A DNA stretch of 35,932 nucleotides from an uncultured Acidimicrobiaceae bacterium (GTDB lineage Bacteria > Actinomycetota > Acidimicrobiia > Acidimicrobiales > RAAP-2), in contig CAIVIS010000197.1 of NCBI GenBank assembly GCA_903906055.1, positions 1 to 35,932 of the forward strand. Direction: 5' to 3'. The notes below the pieces were generated by a model. The model had not been told where the DNA came from and searched no databases. It saw only the letters and a program-made list of their open reading frames with translations. Of this stretch, positions 1 through 8,604 are shown in pieces. A program made the position numbers and the translations under genes. Every line of letters begins with the position of its first letter. The first letter of the stretch is position 1.

Positions 1-141
1 AGGTTGGCGACCGAGGTATTGAGGTCAGCGAGTGCAGTGGCGATGGTCATGGGCAGTCCTTTAGAAGAAGGGGAAGAAGTTCGCAGTGGTTGAGGCGACG
101 GCCACGTTGACCGAAATGGCGGCAGCGGCCCACAAGTTGGA
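1..141. repeat. Left copy of 141-bp exact terminal repeat
   Basis: This segment is identical to the last 141 bases of the window. It contains the first codons of the gene at 35641-35841 (minus strand, start at 48-50) and the 3' end of the glycine-rich gene at 61-1374. Both genes become whole only if the ends are joined, so the simplest reading is a circular assembly with a k-mer-sized overlap, not a biological terminal repeat. Confidence 0.95.
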
Positions 142-1374
142 CAGGCCGTAGGTGGTGGACGCTGCATAGGTGGTGGTGATGGCGGCGCTGTAGAAGTAGG
201 CACTGGGCGAGTTGCCGGTGGTGCCGGTGTTGAGTTTTCCGCCGTAAGGGCCACTGGGGTTCGTGGTATTGGCATTGGACAGGTTGGCGAGTGCGACGAT
301 TACGAGTTGGCCCGCCGTGACCGATGCGGGGGTGATCGACCCGGTGGTCGACGTACCGCTGGCGATCTGGCCGGTGGTCAGCGTCCCCGCATTGGCGACC
401 TCAAACGCTACGAACGTCGCGTAACCGCCTCCGGTTGCCGAAATGATTGTTGGTGACCCGCTGACGTTCTGCCAGACAAAGCACTCCAGGTCGGTGCTCG
501 TACCCGCCGAATAACTCTGCGACGCCCCGGCGACCTTCGTCCCGGCGACCCCGCCCAGGGTGATGGCTGAGATGTTGGCGTTGCCCCAGGAGAAGATGCC
601 CGTGCCGCCCTGAGCGAAGGCAATGACGGTGGACCCGGTGGTCACTGCGCTAGAGAACACTGCCGCAAGCGCTTGCTGGATGACGATCGGGTAGTTGGTT
701 GCGAACTGGAGAAAGAACGCACCGCCCGCACCAGCGAAGCCCGCAGTAGTACCGCTGGTAGTTCTGCGGACCCCACCACCACCACCGCCGTAGGTCGTGC
801 CTGCTGCGCCATAGCTACCGCCAGCACCACCAGCGAAGCCAAGCGCACCGTAAGAGTTTGTACCACCGCCGCCGCCAGTGGCACCGCTACCGGCACTACC
901 TGAGCCGCCGGTTCCGGCACCACCACCGCCTGCGCTGCCAGTTGTCGTGGTGCCAATGCCCGCCGCTCCTGCGCCGCCAGTCCACCCCGTCCCGCCAGTG
1001 CCGGGGGTATTCGATCCAGCAGTGCCAGCAGTGCCACCAGCGCCACCAGTTCCAATCCCACCGCCGCCACCGCCACCAGCGACAAATAGCGAGCCGCCGA
1101 ATGTGGTGGACCCGCCTGTACCTCCAGTACCACCGGCAGTCCCGCCAGCGCCGACGACGATGGTATAGGTCGTGCCGGGAGTGACGGCCAGCGCAGTGTT
1201 GTAGACGGCACCACCACCAGCACCACCACCACCAGAACCGGTGGACGGAGTTCCGACCCCACCACCGCCACCACCGCCACCGATGGCGGAGACCAGGACC
1301 GAGGTCACGTCCAGCGGACACTGCCAGGTATAGGTGCCCGCAGTCGTGTAGGGGAAGGTCAGCGCGGTCGCCAT
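61..1374 (-). CDS. Glycine-rich tail fibre / adhesin
   Basis: 437 aa. The N-terminus (about 1-35) is a beta-type domain with FPYTTAGTYTWQCP, followed by a glycine-rich region at about 33-210 with runs of up to eight Gly and many GGT/GGA blocks. The C-terminal half is Ser/Thr/Ala-rich and beta-like. N-terminal 'TAGTYTW..P..V' sequences followed by Gly-rich repeats belong to the glycine-rich-domain family often found on phage tail tips. Polyglycine sandwich adhesins of the phage S16 gp38 type are a structural precedent, but homology is not shown. It is the last gene of the fibre group, abutting the fibre protein upstream at 1375. Its likely role is host recognition. The function is inferred from composition and position. 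Confidence 0.75.
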   Translation of the reverse strand: MATALTFPYTTAGTYTWQCPLDVTSVLVSAIGGGGGGGGVGTPSTGSGGGGAGGGAVYNTALAVTPGTTYTIVVGAGGTAGGTGGTGGSTTFGGSLFVAGGGGGGGIGTGGAGGTAGTAGSNTPGTGGTGWTGGAGAAGIGTTTTGSAGGGGAGTGGSGSAGSGATGGGGGTNSYGALGFAGGAGGSYGAAGTTYGGGGGGVRRTTSGTTAGFAGAGGAFFLQFATNYPIVIQQALAAVFSSAVTTGSTVIAFAQGGTGIFSWGNANISAITLGGVAGTKVAGASQSYSAGTSTDLECFVWQNVSGSPTIISATGGGYATFVAFEVANAGTLTTGQIASGTSTTGSITPASVTAGQLVIVALANLSNANTTNPSGPYGGKLNTGTTGNSPSAYFYSAAITTTYAASTTYGLSNLWAAAAISVNVAVASTTANFFPFF

Positions 1375-2994
1375 CTATGCCACCGCGATGCAGCGCCACT
1401 TGGTGGTCTGGAGGTTGTACTGGAAGCCGACCGTCACGGGCAGGGTTATCGAGCCGTTGGATGCGAGCGGAGCAGTCGCCAGCGAGTTCTCGGTATTGAC
1501 CCAGGACAGGGTTTGCACTGCCGCCGAATAATCGTAGAACCGGACCATGACCATCTGCCCATCGGTGGCTCCTGATGTGGTCAGCGTGATGGCAACGGTG
1601 GCCGCTGCGTTGTTGGTGATCGTGGTCAGTCGATAGGTGACTGGCACGGTGGCGGCGTTGGAGGCAACGGTGACGGGGTTGGAGGTGAACAGCAAGGAGT
1701 TAGCTGTTGCCGCTCCGGTGATCGTGGGGGCGACCAGTGCAGGGGCGGAACTGAGAACTGTGTTGCCCGACCCGGTGGAGGTGACCACACCAGTACCGCC
1801 GTTGGCTACCGGCAGGGTGCCACCGACCTTACCCATGTCGGTCGTGACGAGCATGTACCACACGCCTGTGCCGTCGTAGGTAAACGTGTAGGCGGTGTTG
1901 ATCGGGATTGTATACGGGACTGCCGCTGTGTAAATGACCCCGCTGACGCTGATTGAGTTGGTGCCACCGAGAACGCTGACTGCCACCGATGACAGGTTCT
2001 TTATGGCATAGACCGCACCGTTGACTGGCCCAACAGGAAGGGTGATCGATTGGGCCGCTGTTGACCCAGTGAAAATCGTTTGCTCTCCAAGGCCGGCGGT
2101 AGCAGTAGCAGAGCGAAGAACCAGGCTGTTGGGAGTCTCAGGGGACCACACACCGGGGCTTCCCGAAGCGGTGCATACCCAGATGGTCGCCGTCTGGTCA
2201 ACGATCCAATCGCCCTTCACAAACGTGCCGGTGGTCGGAGCACCTTGAGTAGTCCCACCAACGTATCGAGTAGCGGCAACTGCGCCCGTGAGTCCGGTGG
2301 CCGAGTAGGCAGGAGCGGTGACTACCCCGGTGAACGTGGGATTAGCGACCGGGGCGTAGTCGGTGTTGGCAACGGCAATCGAAGGAACACCCGTGCCGGT
2401 GGTGTTCTTCAGGATGCCGGTAGCGAGGCTTGAGAGCAGTGTTCCGTTGATGCCCTTGACCGTCGTGGCTCCACCAGTAGCCGTTGAGGTGGCATCCCCG
2501 GTGAGCGCCGTGAACGATCCTCCGCCGCCACCACCGACTCCAGCGGTGGCGTAGACGTACCACGTCGTGCTCGAGGTGATGTACACGACCGCATACGCCG
2601 TTCCGCTCGCCATGGAGATGTTGCCTGATGTGACCCCGTTCACCAGGGTGGTTCCTGCTCCAGCAGCGAGAGTGATAACGCCTGCCGTGGTGTTCACGAT
2701 GACGTTGCAAGTGCTGTTCTGGGTGCCAGTTGCAGGCAGGGTAGCGGTGACTCCACCAGCGCCCGTGTAGACGGTTTCCTCGCCAGCTACCAACGAAGCT
2801 GCAAGCGTGCGAGTGCGAGCGTTGTCAAGCTGGCTGAGGATGGTGGCAGTGCCGACCGTCTGCGCCACGCCCTGGATCCCGAGGACCGTGGTCGCCCCAC
2901 CACTCGAGGTGGAGGTGGCATCGCCGGTCAGCGCCGTGAACGCACCCGAAGACGCAGCAAATGGCGGAACCTCTGGTCCGATGGTCGATGCCAC
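1375..2994 (-). CDS. Tail fibre-like protein with GDATST repeats
   Basis: 539 aa, Thr/Gly/Ala-rich. Two copies of a block beginning FTALTGDATST, with GGATTV shortly after, lie at about residues 19-40 and 160-182. Such 'LTGD.T....GG.T.V.GING' repeats are typical of phage fibres. A later segment has 'LPVANGGTG', another common fibre motif, then a beta-rich C-terminus. The start is GTG: the stop of the upstream gene (TAG) and this GTG overlap as TAGTG, supporting translational coupling. It lies between a small beta protein and the glycine-rich adhesin, so it probably forms the stem or collar part of the receptor-binding apparatus. No chaperone or cleavage domain was recognised. Confidence 0.8.
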   Translation of the reverse strand: MASTIGPEVPPFAASSGAFTALTGDATSTSSGGATTVLGIQGVAQTVGTATILSQLDNARTRTLAASLVAGEETVYTGAGGVTATLPATGTQNSTCNVIVNTTAGVITLAAGAGTTLVNGVTSGNISMASGTAYAVVYITSSTTWYVYATAGVGGGGGGSFTALTGDATSTATGGATTVKGINGTLLSSLATGILKNTTGTGVPSIAVANTDYAPVANPTFTGVVTAPAYSATGLTGAVAATRYVGGTTQGAPTTGTFVKGDWIVDQTATIWVCTASGSPGVWSPETPNSLVLRSATATAGLGEQTIFTGSTAAQSITLPVGPVNGAVYAIKNLSSVAVSVLGGTNSISVSGVIYTAAVPYTIPINTAYTFTYDGTGVWYMLVTTDMGKVGGTLPVANGGTGVVTSTGSGNTVLSSAPALVAPTITGAATANSLLFTSNPVTVASNAATVPVTYRLTTITNNAAATVAITLTTSGATDGQMVMVRFYDYSAAVQTLSWVNTENSLATAPLASNGSITLPVTVGFQYNLQTTKWRCIAVA

Positions 2995-3287
2995 TACTGC
3001 CTCAGAACGAGATAGGCGATCTTCGGAGAGCCAGATGCTGCGAGGGCGTAAAGGGTGTTGCCGTCACCAGCGATGAATCCGAAGGACAGCGCCACGCCGG
3101 GTCCAAGGGGGTAACCAGTGGTCAGACTCACCGTTGGGCCACCGACGTAGATGGTGATGGCCGCATCAATGTTCTTGATCTGTGCTGGGATCGGGTCCAT
3201 GAGGGCACCGACATTGATCTCAAGAGACACCGGGATTGCAGTGACGGAGGCTGACGAAATAGTTACCTGACCTGAGGTTACAGCCAT
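2994..3287 (-). CDS. Small beta-rich virion protein, unknown
   Basis: 97 aa beginning MAVTSGQVTISSASV, Val/Ser/Gly-rich with alternating hydrophobic residues, so probably all beta. The C-terminal half, with SLTTGYPLGPG and GDGNTLYALAASG, resembles small Gly/Ser/Val proteins found near actinophage structural genes. The gene is one base-overlap upstream of the tail fibre gene, so a tail or decoration role is plausible but unproven. Confidence 0.7.
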   Translation of the reverse strand: MAVTSGQVTISSASVTAIPVSLEINVGALMDPIPAQIKNIDAAITIYVGGPTVSLTTGYPLGPGVALSFGFIAGDGNTLYALAASGSPKIAYLVLRQ

Positions 3288-3299
3288 GCGCTCACGCTA

Positions 3300-3734
3300 T
3301 CACCGGGCACCAGGGAACGGACGGATCGGGACTTCAGGACGAGTAGCCTCCAGCAGTTTCTTCTTGGCATACGCCTTCTTCATCCGGTCGGAGTGCAACC
3401 TGCGCTCCATGAGCTTTGCAGCCTGCTGTTCTGGGGTCATGCTGCCCCGGTACTTGCACCAGATGCCGTACCCGCCCTGCACATCCTCCATAGCCGTGGT
3501 GTGGAACTCCCACAGGCTAAGAGGATCGTCTTTCTCAAGGGCGTACTTCATTGTCCGAACGAAGTAGTCAGCCTGCGATCGAGTCTCCACCCGCATAACT
3601 CGGGGTTCCGTCCCCGGCGCTGCCTTCACTGGAGCCAAAGCTTTCGCCCACTTCGACCGTTCCGCTGCCTTCTTCACTTTTATGGGGCGGGGTTCCCACA
3701 CCACCTCCACTGCTGGGTCGATCTTGCTTGCCAT
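3300..3734 (-). CDS. Hypothetical Lys/Arg-rich protein
   Basis: 144 aa, unrecognised. The N-terminal 45 residues are Lys/Ala/Pro-rich. The middle (TRSQADYFVRTMKYALEKDD) and the later segment with PEQQAAKLMERRLHSDRMKKAYAKKK look helical and basic, suggesting nucleic-acid or capsid contact. The ATG at 3734 has a weak GAGGAT upstream. Its first 167 bases overlap the 3' end of the gene at 3568-3930 in another frame. A later ATG (3596) would remove most of the overlap but has no better ribosome site. Confidence 0.6.
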   Translation of the reverse strand: MASKIDPAVEVVWEPRPIKVKKAAERSKWAKALAPVKAAPGTEPRVMRVETRSQADYFVRTMKYALEKDDPLSLWEFHTTAMEDVQGGYGIWCKYRGSMTPEQQAAKLMERRLHSDRMKKAYAKKKLLEATRPEVPIRPFPGAR

Positions 3735-3930
3735 TGATCAGTTCATCCTCATGGAGCCACAGCCAGACGGCGTCTTGAAGGGCGTCGGAAATGTTTGCGA
3801 TGTCAGGCATCCTTCGCTGAGAGGCGGCGAGCAGCCTGTCTCGCGCTTCCACCCCCAGCCGGAACGTCACCGGGACTTTCGTCCCCCCCATGTCCTCGAG
3901 GTCCGTCCGTGATGTGTGTCGTTGTCTCAT
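3568..3930 (-). CDS. Ribbon-helix-helix-like small protein
   Basis: 120 aa if started at the ATG at 3930, which is preceded by a strong AAGGAG four bases upstream. A longer reading to 4050 lacks such a site. Residues 14-60 (VPVTFRLGVEARDRLLAAS..., NISDALQDAVWLWLHEDE) have the beta-strand/helix/helix pattern of ribbon-helix-helix DNA-binding or antitoxin-type proteins: a short strand VPVTFRL followed by two amphipathic helices. The C-terminal 60 residues are Gly/Ser/Glu-rich and largely coincide with the start of the next gene, so that tail may be unstructured. It could be a late regulator. The RHH assignment rests on pattern only. Confidence 0.6.
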   Translation of the reverse strand: MRQRHTSRTDLEDMGGTKVPVTFRLGVEARDRLLAASQRRMPDIANISDALQDAVWLWLHEDELINGKQDRPSSGGGVGTPPHKSEEGSGTVEVGESFGSSEGSAGDGTPSYAGGDSIAG

Positions 3931-4042
3931 GAAACTCCTTCGTAGGGTCGCACCGGACGCACAGGGAGATGATCCCGTAGTAGCGCCGGCCACATTGGCG
4001 GCACAAGCGTCCCTTGTACCCAGAGGGGTGGTAGACATCCAC
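3803..4042 (-). CDS. Small zinc-ribbon protein, possibly leaderless
   Basis: 79 aa with a GTG start. Near the N-terminus there are two CxxC pairs (CRQC and CVRC, spaced about 10 residues), a classical zinc-ribbon layout, then a His-rich stretch. The last 40 residues lie over the 5' part of the next gene (3568-3930) and look low complexity. No Shine-Dalgarno is seen, but a promoter-like pair ends seven bases before the GTG, so the message could start at this codon. It is a plausible small regulator; the alternative is that only the zinc-ribbon part is selected. Confidence 0.45.
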   Translation of the reverse strand: MDVYHPSGYKGRLCRQCGRRYYGIISLCVRCDPTKEFHETTTHITDGPRGHGGDESPGDVPAGGGSARQAARRLSAKDA

Positions 4043-4048
4043 CTTGTC

Positions 4049-4077
4049 ATTCTATGTCAGACAGGGTAGACGGGCAA
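4049..4077 (-). promoter_or_regulatory. Candidate sigma70-type promoter
   Basis: On the minus strand TTGCCC (4077-4072) and TAGAAT (4054-4049) are separated by exactly 17 bases. The predicted +1 falls at about 4042, the GTG of the zinc-ribbon gene. It sits in the only gap (4051-4077) between the 1508-aa gene and the small-gene knot, and would boost the fibre genes independently of the far upstream promoter. Confidence 0.45.
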
Positions 4078-7000
4078 CTACAGCTTGTAGGCTGGCAGTT
4101 CCTGTGCCACCGCTGCTGGGTTCTGGCCGGGGTAATCAGCCGCCAACTGGGCGTAGAGCGCCTGTAGGTCGCTGACCGGGGTCTCGTAGTCGGGGTTGCG
4201 GGGGTCAGGCACGGATCCGAGGTTGGCGATCGGGGCGAAGTCTCCGGTGCTCCACGCATTGGCAGCAAGGCTCTTGCTGACCTGATAGCGGGCCATTGCC
4301 GTCCGTGCAGCCTCCTGCTTGAGGTTGATCTCTTGGGGCTGGAACATGGGGATGTTGAGGCTGGCGTAGATGTTCTTCACCAGTGCGTCGGTTGACATGC
4401 CCTGGCGAGCTCCTGCGATAGCCATGGCGCTCTTGATTGCTGAGAGTTGGGGCACGATGCCCTGCGCTGCCGTCATGAGGTTGCCCTGAGGACCGGCGGC
4501 CTCGATCCCGTAGAACTGGTCGTAGGTCAAGTTCGGATACAGGGTGTTTGCCCCGAACATGATCTGTGGGTCGACCATGGCGAACCCGGCGGTGATGACC
4601 GGGTTGAGGCTTGAGATGACTCCACCGAGGGTGGCGTAGTTGGCTACGTCACGAAGAGGGTTCAGGGCACGGAAGTCCAAAGCGGTGACGTTGCCCTGCT
4701 TGTCGGGTGAACCGAGGAAGAACAGGAACTTGTACCGGGAAGGCAGGCCGGCGTCCTGGTGGGTGAGGTCGAACTCCGCCATGTTGGCGAGCATCATCGC
4801 CCGCCACGGGTGGTCACCGGGGAAGGAAAGGACGTAGGTGAGGATGTGCTTTGTCCAGCCGTAGAACGGCATGACCGATGCAGCCATGGTGCGCTCAAAG
4901 GGAGACATCCGTCGAAGGTCTCCCATGACTTCGTTGGCGTGATGCATCCCCTCGGCCATGGCCCGTTCCGGCGTCATGCCCTCAACCTTCAGGGCCTGGG
5001 CTGCACCGTCCATACAGGCAACGGCTTTCTGCATGTTGGTCACATACGAGGTGAAGCGGAGATTGATGTCAGCCAACGCCTTCAGCCAGTGAATCGGCTT
5101 GGCTGCTGCGAGTTTGATCCCCTGCGTGACCTCAATGTGCTCCTGGGCTGCGAGGCGAACCTGATCCCGGCCCGACTGCTCTTGGAACCGATTCGATGCC
5201 GATTTGAGATCTCGCAGTTCCCACGCGGTTGTGCCGAGTGAGGTAGCCACCGAACCAAGACCCTCGGGGGTCTGGCCGTTTTTGATCATCTCATGGGCAT
5301 CCCTGATTAGAAACAGCGCTGAGGGACTCGACCGGAGTGCAAGCAGGAAGGTTCCACCGAAGATGATGTGAGCGGTGTACCGGGGGGAGAGGCCGAGGAT
5401 GGAGTACCGGAAGAGTCGGGTGACCTTGTCGTAGATCGGAATGGCTGACGCTTGCATGCTCTGCATCTTCTTGATGGCCTTGACGAGATCGCCATCGAGG
5501 TACAGATCCCCAGCTTTGTCCCACCGGGGCATGGTGAATCCGAACATCCCCTCTGGGTCGAACTTGACCATCCCCCAGTCACGGGCTTTCGACTCCAAGT
5601 ACGAGGTCAGCGACTCCCCTGTCAGCCTGCTGACTTCGGGGTGCGCCTCCACGATCCGCTCATAGAGCGCCGTGGTGGTGACTGTGCGAGGGGCGAGGAA
5701 GTTGGTGACGTAGTCGACGGTGGCATGCCGATCGAGGATCTGCTTCACACCGTGGCCGAACGAGGCCATTACGTCGAACCGGGAGCGGTCCAAGTCCCAC
5801 ACCCGGTTCATGGCCGAGTCGACACTCGGGATGCCGTGCCCGACGGTGATGTGGATGCCGTAGGAGCCAGTCTCCTCGGCCCGCAGCTGGAGCGAAGAGA
5901 TGTGAGGGACGTAGGCGATCTGGATCTTTGGGTTCTCGGCAAGCCGGCGAACCTCGTTCTTGGCCGACTCCGTGACCGAGTCGATGATTTCTTGATCGAC
6001 TGGGCTGAACCCGTACTCGGTAAAGACGCCCTTGGAAGCGAGTTGGACGAGGTCACGCAGCACGTTGGGATTGGCTCGCAACTCGGCGATCCGTTCCTCG
6101 GGCTTGCCAAGGATCTTATCGGCTCGTCCCATCAGTTCCCGGCCAGCCTCGGTCTTCATGAGGTGCTTGGCAAACGTGTCGAAGTACACGTCGGTAAACA
6201 CGTCTGGCGGGTTCTCCCACACGGCCTTGGCAAATGCCTTGGTGGCGTCGGTGTTGGCCTTGAGTGCGATGGAGAAGACCCCGTCGCGACTCCGCTTGCC
6301 CTTGTTGGAGGCTTCTAGTGCTCGAGCATCACTCTTGTGCTGGACTTCGATCCGCTGGCGATCCTTCTTCATCGCCCCTTCCAAGTCCTTCTTCATTTTC
6401 ATCTTGACAACTTCGAGCTGGGCCAACTCGGTACGCATCTCCGCCTTGATGGTGGCCTCGTCTTTGATGTACCCGGCCTGCTTCCACGCCGCTTCATGAC
6501 GGGCGAGGTCGGCTGTCCGCTTGGACTCTAGGTTGACCAGTTCAGCGTCAATGCCCTCTTTGGTGCCGATACTTCCCGGCATGATGCCGAGTCCCTGTTC
6601 GAGTTGACCGATGGTGTCAGCGGGGATGGATGGGCCTTCCAAACGACCCGCTCGGATCTCCCGTCGCATCTGCGCCAACTTGGCTCTAGCGTTCTCCGCT
6701 GCGCTGATGTGCCCAAGGAACGTCTTGCGCTTCTCGAGGTGCCACGCCTCATTGATGGCAGCGTGTTGGGCCCTCGTCCATTCTCGCTGCGCGGCAATGG
6801 CTTCGTCGGCCTTGGTTCGGATGGCCCGTGCCTTCGCCTTGATGGCGTTGTCCACGATGCCCTTCTGGGCGGTCAGGTGCCTCTTGACCCCGACATCCAT
6901 GTCCTTGTACCGCTGCTCAAGCGCGTCAACCTCGGCCTTCATCTGGGCATCCCGCACGCCCTTCGTCCCGGCCCACACCTCTCCCTCGCCGTAAACGGCG

Positions 7001-8604
7001 TTGTCGACCCTCTTGCGGAGTTGGATGGAGATGTTGACGGCGAGGTGGAGGTTGCCTACCTGCTGAAGCACGGCTTTGAAATGAGGGTCGGCAGCAGCAT
7101 CAACGCTGCGAACGCCCCATGCTTCCAATCGTTTCTGGGCGATCTTGGAGAGCTCGAGCACGTCCTGCCACTTGCCGTCCTTGGCGTGCTGGACGATGGA
7201 GTCGATGATCCCGCCCTCGTTGAACATCCTTCCGGCGATGCCCTGGTGAGAGATGCCGGTGAGCGCCTTGGAGCCGGGGAGTTTCTGGGTGTAGTTGAGT
7301 ATGCCCACATCAACTTTGGCCGCAGCGACTCGAGCCTCTTCAAGGGCGTCTGTGTGCTTGGCAATCAACTGCTCGGCTTGGCTCGTTTGCTCCGCCCACT
7401 TCTCAAACTGGGGGAACATGTTGATGACCATCTTGGTGGTCGCTGCCCGCACTACGCCGGCCTTGATGACATCGGCGTGACCCTTAGCGGAGTACAGCCG
7501 CTCTTGTCCCGTTTTCGGGTCAATCAGTTTGGTGATGTCCCCAGAGATCAGTTGCTCTTCACGAATGAAGCGTCCCGGCCCCGTGAGGAACGCACGGGCT
7601 GCATCTCGAGCAGCCTGGTCGTACTTGGGATCTTCCATCCGCGTCCATGGGGTGGAGTTGTTCTTCTTCGCACTCGGGTCGACCTTGATGTTGGCCGGGT
7701 CGATGATCTCATGCATCTGCTCTTTTTGCTCAGGGCTGAGAACGTCGTAAGCGGCGTGGGCATCGGCAAACAACATCCGCTGCTCGAGCGTGTAGTGAGT
7801 TTCGTCTTTTGACAGCGTGAGCATGGCATCGCCGATGCCGGGATTGCTGTTGAGGAACGAACTACCCATCGTGGCGTGGAGCTTGTCGCCGAAGGTCATG
7901 ATCCCCCTCGGCCCCATCTCCTTGGTCGGGGTGTTCATCAGGTAGTTCTTGCCCAGTCGACCGAGTGTCATTCCCTTGGCTGCTTGCTCGGGAGTGACGC
8001 CGGCACGCTTGGCGAGGGATGCATCTTTCAGCATTGACGTGCCCGCCATCTTTGACAGCGGGGAGAGATCAAGCAGGCTCTGCACTGGGTGCTCCATCAG
8101 GCTTTCAAAGCCGAGGATGGGGTTCTTTGCTTTCAAGACGGTGCCAACGTCCATCATGCCGGGGATCCACGATGCCACGGTGTCGGTCATCACTTGTCCG
8201 AGATCGGCGAGAGCCGACCCTCCGGTTAGATGATGAGATCCATCGAGGAGGTCAAACGTGTTCTTGACCGAGTCGACAAGACCGTTGTGCAGAGGGTGAA
8301 TGACGATGTCGCCCACCCCGGTGAAGATGTTGCGAAGGTCGGTGACGGTGTTGCCGACGATGTTGAACGGTGAGGGTGCAGTAGACGAAGTGGCTTGCTG
8401 GACCCCGTTGGGATTGCCAGCAGCAAGGATTGCTCGCTCCCGTTCCGCCTGGGACATCTGTGTCCCGTACTGGATCAGACGCTGGGAATCCATCTGGTAG
8501 ACGGGGTAGTACGAGTCGTACTTGATCCCTTGCGAATGCGCCCACGCAGCAGTGGTGTTCCAGTTCTTTTGAAACGACTGAAGTTGATTCTTGCTGGTTG
8601 CCAC
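4078..8604 (-). CDS. Giant virion protein, probable DNA-ejection (internal) protein
   Basis: 1508 aa, the largest gene (about one eighth of the genome). It begins MATSKNQLQSFQKNWN and has a hydrophobic/Gly-rich N-terminal section. Residues roughly 530-800 are long charged helices rich in Lys/Glu/Ala (coiled-coil-like). The C-terminal third contains SVMPFYGWTKHILTYVL (about 1240), an aromatic 'PFY.WT' segment like those in large polyvalent or ejection proteins of podoviruses. There is no peptidase, polymerase or lytic motif I can point to. It lies directly after two Q/A-rich small virion proteins and the adaptor, where T7/P22-like phages encode internal ejection proteins. A tape-measure role is less likely because no long-tail genes are present. 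Confidence 0.7.
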   Translation of the reverse strand: MATSKNQLQSFQKNWNTTAAWAHSQGIKYDSYYPVYQMDSQRLIQYGTQMSQAERERAILAAGNPNGVQQATSSTAPSPFNIVGNTVTDLRNIFTGVGDIVIHPLHNGLVDSVKNTFDLLDGSHHLTGGSALADLGQVMTDTVASWIPGMMDVGTVLKAKNPILGFESLMEHPVQSLLDLSPLSKMAGTSMLKDASLAKRAGVTPEQAAKGMTLGRLGKNYLMNTPTKEMGPRGIMTFGDKLHATMGSSFLNSNPGIGDAMLTLSKDETHYTLEQRMLFADAHAAYDVLSPEQKEQMHEIIDPANIKVDPSAKKNNSTPWTRMEDPKYDQAARDAARAFLTGPGRFIREEQLISGDITKLIDPKTGQERLYSAKGHADVIKAGVVRAATTKMVINMFPQFEKWAEQTSQAEQLIAKHTDALEEARVAAAKVDVGILNYTQKLPGSKALTGISHQGIAGRMFNEGGIIDSIVQHAKDGKWQDVLELSKIAQKRLEAWGVRSVDAAADPHFKAVLQQVGNLHLAVNISIQLRKRVDNAVYGEGEVWAGTKGVRDAQMKAEVDALEQRYKDMDVGVKRHLTAQKGIVDNAIKAKARAIRTKADEAIAAQREWTRAQHAAINEAWHLEKRKTFLGHISAAENARAKLAQMRREIRAGRLEGPSIPADTIGQLEQGLGIMPGSIGTKEGIDAELVNLESKRTADLARHEAAWKQAGYIKDEATIKAEMRTELAQLEVVKMKMKKDLEGAMKKDRQRIEVQHKSDARALEASNKGKRSRDGVFSIALKANTDATKAFAKAVWENPPDVFTDVYFDTFAKHLMKTEAGRELMGRADKILGKPEERIAELRANPNVLRDLVQLASKGVFTEYGFSPVDQEIIDSVTESAKNEVRRLAENPKIQIAYVPHISSLQLRAEETGSYGIHITVGHGIPSVDSAMNRVWDLDRSRFDVMASFGHGVKQILDRHATVDYVTNFLAPRTVTTTALYERIVEAHPEVSRLTGESLTSYLESKARDWGMVKFDPEGMFGFTMPRWDKAGDLYLDGDLVKAIKKMQSMQASAIPIYDKVTRLFRYSILGLSPRYTAHIIFGGTFLLALRSSPSALFLIRDAHEMIKNGQTPEGLGSVATSLGTTAWELRDLKSASNRFQEQSGRDQVRLAAQEHIEVTQGIKLAAAKPIHWLKALADINLRFTSYVTNMQKAVACMDGAAQALKVEGMTPERAMAEGMHHANEVMGDLRRMSPFERTMAASVMPFYGWTKHILTYVLSFPGDHPWRAMMLANMAEFDLTHQDAGLPSRYKFLFFLGSPDKQGNVTALDFRALNPLRDVANYATLGGVISSLNPVITAGFAMVDPQIMFGANTLYPNLTYDQFYGIEAAGPQGNLMTAAQGIVPQLSAIKSAMAIAGARQGMSTDALVKNIYASLNIPMFQPQEINLKQEAARTAMARYQVSKSLAANAWSTGDFAPIANLGSVPDPRNPDYETPVSDLQALYAQLAADYPGQNPAAVAQELPAYKL

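Noticed and set aside
1-141. Biological direct terminal repeats
   Set aside because: The overlap length equals a common assembler k-mer and cuts genes at both ends, which better fits a circular assembly.
642-1280. Long minus and plus open frames inside the glycine-rich gene
   Set aside because: They are other-frame readings of GGX repeats (Pro, Val/Leu or Trp/Arg-rich) without ribosome sites.
5452-7812. Plus-strand open frames of 288 and 402 aa opposite the 1508-aa gene
   Set aside because: Antisense to a strong, codon-consistent gene; composition is typical of antisense frames in GC-rich DNA.
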